Below are positions 59,941 to 64,000 of a stretch of DNA of 64,000 nt, piece after piece. Location: NCBI GenBank assembly GCA_034387635.1, contig JAOANU010000009.1, forward strand, positions 806,001 to 870,000, in the 5' to 3' direction. The notes below the pieces were generated by a model. It was not told the DNA's origin and searched no databases. It was given only the letters and a program-made list of their open reading frames with translations. The translations under genes and the position numbers were made by a program. Each line of letters starts with the position of its first letter. Positions within the stretch are counted from its first letter, which is position 1. This DNA comes from Rhodosporidiobolus odoratus (Eukaryota > Basidiomycota > Microbotryomycetes > Sporidiobolales > Sporidiobolaceae).

Positions 59941-62900
59941 CTACTGCTCGACCTTCTTCCCCCTAACCGCATTGAACCCCCTCTTGATCCATCCCCCACC
60001 CGCCGCCTTCTTAGCCTCCACCTCCCTCTGCACTTCTTCCTCGAGTTCATCGGCATCGAGTTGACCACCGACGGCGTACTGCATTCCCGGAACCCAAGGC
60101 GAGTCAGCAGCTGTTGCAGCCCGCGGGGGACATGGGAATGTGAGGGAAGGGAATTTTTGGTTGAGAAGGTCCGACTCGTTTTGACTGAGTGTAAGAGGGA
60201 GAGAAGAGGGAACGCACCCAGACGACGGTGAGCATGCCAATTAGGGCGGTGAGAACGCAACCTGCCAGTACGCCCTTGGCTTTCGGAGTCCATCCGGTGA
60301 TGTGAGCCTGAAGGCGAGGCGGGCGAAGTGAAGTGACAGTTGCAGTCGAGGGATGGTCGGTTCAACAGGGGCAGAAAGGGAAAAAGAGAACACCCACGGT
60401 CAGCATCAGTCCAAGACGCGACAGTAGGAAAGAGCAGCAGCTCCCACTCACCTGATCCCTCGGCCCACTCGCCGCTCCGCTCAAATCCGTCGTCGACATC
60501 TTACCCGCCGCATTCCCCGTGTAGGAAATCCCCAGATCACTGCATTGATCCTTGATCGACTGGGGGAGGGTGAGCGATTGTTGGGCCTGTGAAGTGAGAG
60601 AAGACGGGAACGGGCTCACAAGGTCAGTAAGGAAAGCGTGAAGGCGGGTGGGGCGAAAGGAGACGAGATGACGCACCCCGAGCGGATCCTCCATAAACAC
60701 AACCGCCAACCCCGCTTCCATGTGCCACTGAATATGACAGTGGAAAATCCACGCTCCGGGGTTGTCGGCTCGCCAGGCAAGGTTGACGGCTCCACCAGCG
60801 GGGACGACGATCGTATCCCTCCTCATTGGGTTGGTGGCGCCGAGGGTGTGAGGAGGGTTGAGAGTGGGGTCGGACGAGGTCACGTCGGTCGCGTCTGTCA
60901 ATGCCAGAGAGATGAAAACGGCGCATCGGCGAGAACGCGGGAGTCAGCATTTGTTGACGGTAGAGTGGACAGGACACGCACAACGAGTGATCTGGAAAGT
61001 GTGTCTGTGAGCGGATGAACCTGATTAGTCTCGGCAATCAGATAATTCGAGTTTCGCAAGGGCAAGAAAGAAAAAAGGACGCACCCATGCAAATGAAACG
61101 GATGAGCGTTGGCATCAAAGTTGATCACCATAAGATCCATGACATCCCCCTTACTAAGCACCTGACCGGCGGTTTGTTTCCCATAAACTTGGGTATTGAG
61201 CGAGTCGTTGCCCATGGAGAGCATGGTCATGAGGGAGGGGGTTTCGGGCATTACGTAGGTGATGTTGTCTGCGCGCGCGGAATACTGGAGGAGGTCAGAA
61301 TAGGCGAGATTGCGGAAGGCCGGAGAGGAACTCACCAAACATGGAAGCGCGGTTGACACCGTTGTCTGCACAAACAAGAATCGGAAGAAACAGGTCAGTC
61401 ACCTCGTCCGTTTAGCACACATAATGGACAGAAGAGCCCGACGCACCGTACGCATCAAACCAAACGTCGAGCTCTAGCGACTGAGTCGGGGTGAATTGTT
61501 CAAGGGCTTCGACAGGAACCATGAGGTGGTCCTGCATCAAGCCGAGCTCGTTGCGGACATCTTCGGCAGCGACGGGGTTGCCTTGGCCGTACGAGATGGT
61601 CGAGGTGTAGTCTAGACGAAAGAGACGAGGTCAGCATCGTCACCCCCATGCTGACGGTAGGCCAAACTGAGGAACGCGAAGAAAAAAGGAAGGGAAGGAA
61701 AGAAAGAAAGAAACGCACTAAGCTGCAAATCCTCGGGCACAGTATCAAACATACTCGAATCAAAGTTGGCATGAATCAAAAAGTTTTCGTTCGTGTCGTT
61801 CCGAGCCGTGACCAGCACTGAATAGCGTTGCGCGACCGACAGAGTGAGGTAGTCGACGGGGAACTCTTCGGTGCTGATCCCGTCTGCTTCGATGACGCGC
61901 ATATCGTGGCCGTCGAGCCAGAAGTAGAGCATCGAGAAGATACCGGTGCTGCAAATAGTAAACGACGGAAATATAGAAAGGAAGGCGAAAGGAATCAGCA
62001 GCGGTTTCGAGGATCTTTGCTGCGGACAGGAGGAAGTACTCACTTGATGACGCGAATGCGGTACGTCTTTCCGGCCTCGAAAGGAAGCGAAAGATCGGTA
62101 TTGAACTCGGGCGCGTCGTTCGAAGGAAGGTAAGACCCGTTCTGAGCAGCGTAGATGAGCAGCGCGTCAGGGATGGGCTCAGCACCGGTCGGGTTGAACT
62201 TGTTCATGAACCTATAGCGCGAGATCAGGTCAAAAGGGGAAAAGCAAGGCGCGCATCGGGGAGAAGGAAGAAAAAGGCAGCGCACTGGTTGTTCAGCTTG
62301 GTCGCTCGTTCGTGGTACCAATCACTGACGATGATGGTAAACTCCTCGTCGTACTCATGAGCCTCCTCCGTGGCATGAATGATGAGCGGCGCCCGCAGAC
62401 CATCCTGATCTGCACGAAGGAACAATGCAGATCTGCAAATCAGCTCGACTCGATCTGGGCGAGGGGGGCGAGGGGAGCAAGAACGAAGCGTACAGTGAGC
62501 TCCTGTATGCGAGTGCCACCAATACGTTCCATGCTGTTCATCCACCGGAACCTCGTACGTGAGAGACTGCGACTTGGGAATTCCACACTGCGTGACACCG
62601 GGGGCGCCGTCGTAGTAGTTGCTGCCGTTGAAGTAGATACCTAGGAGCACGGGTACACAACGTCAGCAAGTAGACGGGCGGCGGGGGAGGGACGGAGAGA
62701 CGAGGGAGGAAGCGTACCGTGGTGATGTATGGACGAGGGTCCGTCCAAGCTGTTCAAGGCGTGAATCCGTACGGTATCTCCCTGCTTGACGTCGAGAATC
62801 GGTGGCCTGAGGAAAGGGAACGAGCCCAAGATAAGATCAGCTTACGCTCTCCCCGTGCACTCGTTCCTGGAAGAAGGGGAGCTCACGGCCATGTCCCATT

Positions 62901-63141
62901 GACACCCACCACGTAACCCTTCTTGAACCCATCCGGTGAAGCTGTAGTGTAGGTGAGGTTGTACCTATAGCGCCAGGAAACGCGAAGATGAGAAAAATCA
63001 GCTCAAAAGGTGTAATCTGATCGGAAACCCCCCGGCGCGCTAAAAAAAAAAAGGATGGGAAACGTACCACTTCTCGACCAGGTCTGCGGTCACGCACCCA
63101 GCAAGAGCCACAGCGGCGAGAACTGCTGTCGAAATGCGCAT
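59941..63141 (-). CDS. FET3: Fet3-type multicopper ferroxidase, membrane-anchored
   Basis: Oxidises Fe(II) at the cell surface for uptake by the Ftr1 permease. The signal peptide is ISTAVLAAVALAGC. Copper-binding motifs appear in order: SSIHHHG, GTYWWHSHTGA, ANAHPFHLHG and IFHCHIQWHMEAGL. Between them are the Fet3 features YYDGAPGVTQCGIPK, EYDEEFTIIVSDWYHE, FNPTGAEPIP (its Glu is in the iron-site segment), YFWLDGHDMRVIEADGI and ITYVMPETPSLMTML. Near the C-terminus is one membrane helix (GVLAGCVLTALIGMLTVVW) and a cytosolic tail ending GFNAVRGKKVEQ, as in Fet3 rather than secreted laccases. About fourteen short exons. The ATG at 63141 begins the signal peptide. Confidence 0.94.
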
Positions 63142-63657
63142 CGTGCGTGTAGCGGGGCGAGAGGAAGGGGAAAGAAGGGAGAGAGAGCAAATCAGATCGG
63201 GGAAGCGCGGGAAAAGATTTTGACCAGATCTTGTCAGCGTGATCGAAGACATGCTCGGAGATCTATTTTAGGGTCAAGTGTTTCATCACCCTGATCAGCG
63301 GTGGAAGCCGCCAAGAGAGCGACTGTCGGGGCAGGGAGCGTCACAGTGGTGTACTGCCTACGGTGGAGCAGCGCACAAGATTGCGGATTGGGCGAATGCG
63401 CACAGTGAAGAGACCATCGCCGCCGGTACTGCTCTATGGGAAGGACTGCGAGAAGAGCAGACGCACAACAACCTCTACAGTGCCTAGGTGTACACCCGTA
63501 CCCAGTGTCTATGTAACCGTCTGTCGCGCCAACGTCCTCGCCCAATTTGCAGTGTCCGGGTCTCCTTTTCTTCCCCTTCCCGTACACGCCTCGGAGTATA
63601 CAACGGCTTGGTTCGCAGGTTTTCAACGTCCGTACCCGCTTCTTGGAGGGGTCTAGC
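63142..63657. promoter_or_regulatory. FET3 upstream region
   Basis: About 515 bp between FET3 and the 3' end of the next minus-strand gene. A weak TATA-like TAAAATAGATC (minus strand, near 63263) lies about 120 bp upstream of the ATG. I looked for GATA-type iron-regulator sites and found none that stand out. Confidence 0.3.
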
Positions 63658-64000
63658 TCAGTGGTACTGCCCCTTGAGTCTGACTTTTCCGTCTGCACCG
63701 ACAGAGGTGATGACGGGCGAAGCAGCGGGGCGATAGCGGTGCTTGGCGTCGTATCTGCGGGAGAGCGAGCGTGAGAAGGCGACTATGGTTCACAGGTGCG
63801 AGAGGGACGCGGGCAGGCAGTCGTGTAAGGAGGAAAGGTCAGGGAGGAAGGGAGGGGAAAAAGCGGACCTCTCTGCGCCCCTCAACGCGGGTCTCTGCAG
63901 TTCGACCTTGGTCAACCCGCTATGAGACCAGCTCTCAATCCAGTTGCTCGGGGGGAGGTTCCACCTGATAGCGGCGATGGCGTAGAGCGCGGCAGTAAAG
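63658..64000 (-). CDS. 3' end of an unidentified gene (runs off the window)
   Basis: The last exon (63755-63658) ends SVGADGKVRLKGQYH-stop, preceded by a GTCCGC to CCGCAG intron (63756-63868) and an exon reading LYAIAAIRWNLPPSNW, IESWSHSGLTKVEL and ALRGAERYDAKHRYR. The first part could be the end of a membrane segment. The tail is basic. I do not recognise it; in particular it does not resemble the usual C-terminus of an Ftr1 iron permease, the expected partner of FET3. Only the last 75 or so residues are visible. Confidence 0.5.

Noticed and set aside
63650..63700. A tRNA-like A-box (TAGCTCAGTGGTA)
   Set aside because: No matching D-stem pairing, anticodon arm or GGTTCGA B-box follows at the right distance, and the site coincides with the end of a protein-coding exon on the other strand.

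Overview
This is a 64 kb nuclear window from a fungus, almost certainly a basidiomycete yeast or smut-like species. The gene density, the high GC content, the many short introns (about 35-110 nt, often with a CTGAC/CTAAC branch site) and the gene set fit a Pucciniomycotina (red-yeast type) genome. That lineage is an inference. I see no rRNA, tRNA, CRISPR array or autonomous transposon.

Layout, left to right: a truncated and damaged lineage-specific gene (1-1369); NNF1 (kinetochore); a serine-palmitoyltransferase small-subunit-like gene; a small disordered gene; a divergent pair of splicing-type genes (LENG1-like and an RS-rich protein); a second lineage-specific gene; IES2 (INO80 complex); a third lineage-specific gene; the site-2 protease; EGD1 (NAC beta); MRF1 (mitochondrial release factor); NOC2 (ribosome biogenesis); a fourth lineage-specific gene with internal tandem duplications; RTP1 (RNA polymerase assembly); a very large low-complexity membrane-anchored protein; SPC97 (gamma-tubulin complex); ARG5,6 (arginine biosynthesis in mitochondria); a small unknown gene; a secreted S1/P1 nuclease; a broken thaumatin-like gene; a fifth lineage-specific gene, apparently disrupted; DPM2; a full-size ABCG transporter; FET3 (ferroxidase); and the 3' end of an unknown gene.

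Most of the window is ordinary housekeeping sequence. The unexplained part is a dispersed family of five multi-exon genes interleaved with it. All five end in the same C-terminal signature, close to R-x-A-x-RYGTTRxRWxAGRGW-stop. Three share an internal helical block, and the two with clear tandem exon duplication carry acidic, serine-rich exons. Two copies look broken (a 10-bp deletion in one; an extra base plus a nonsense codon in another). I cannot match the family to any known domain, and it is the best candidate for something undescribed.

Exon boundaries were read by eye from splice consensus and frame continuity, so gene ends are more reliable than internal junctions. Where a start is uncertain the entry says so.
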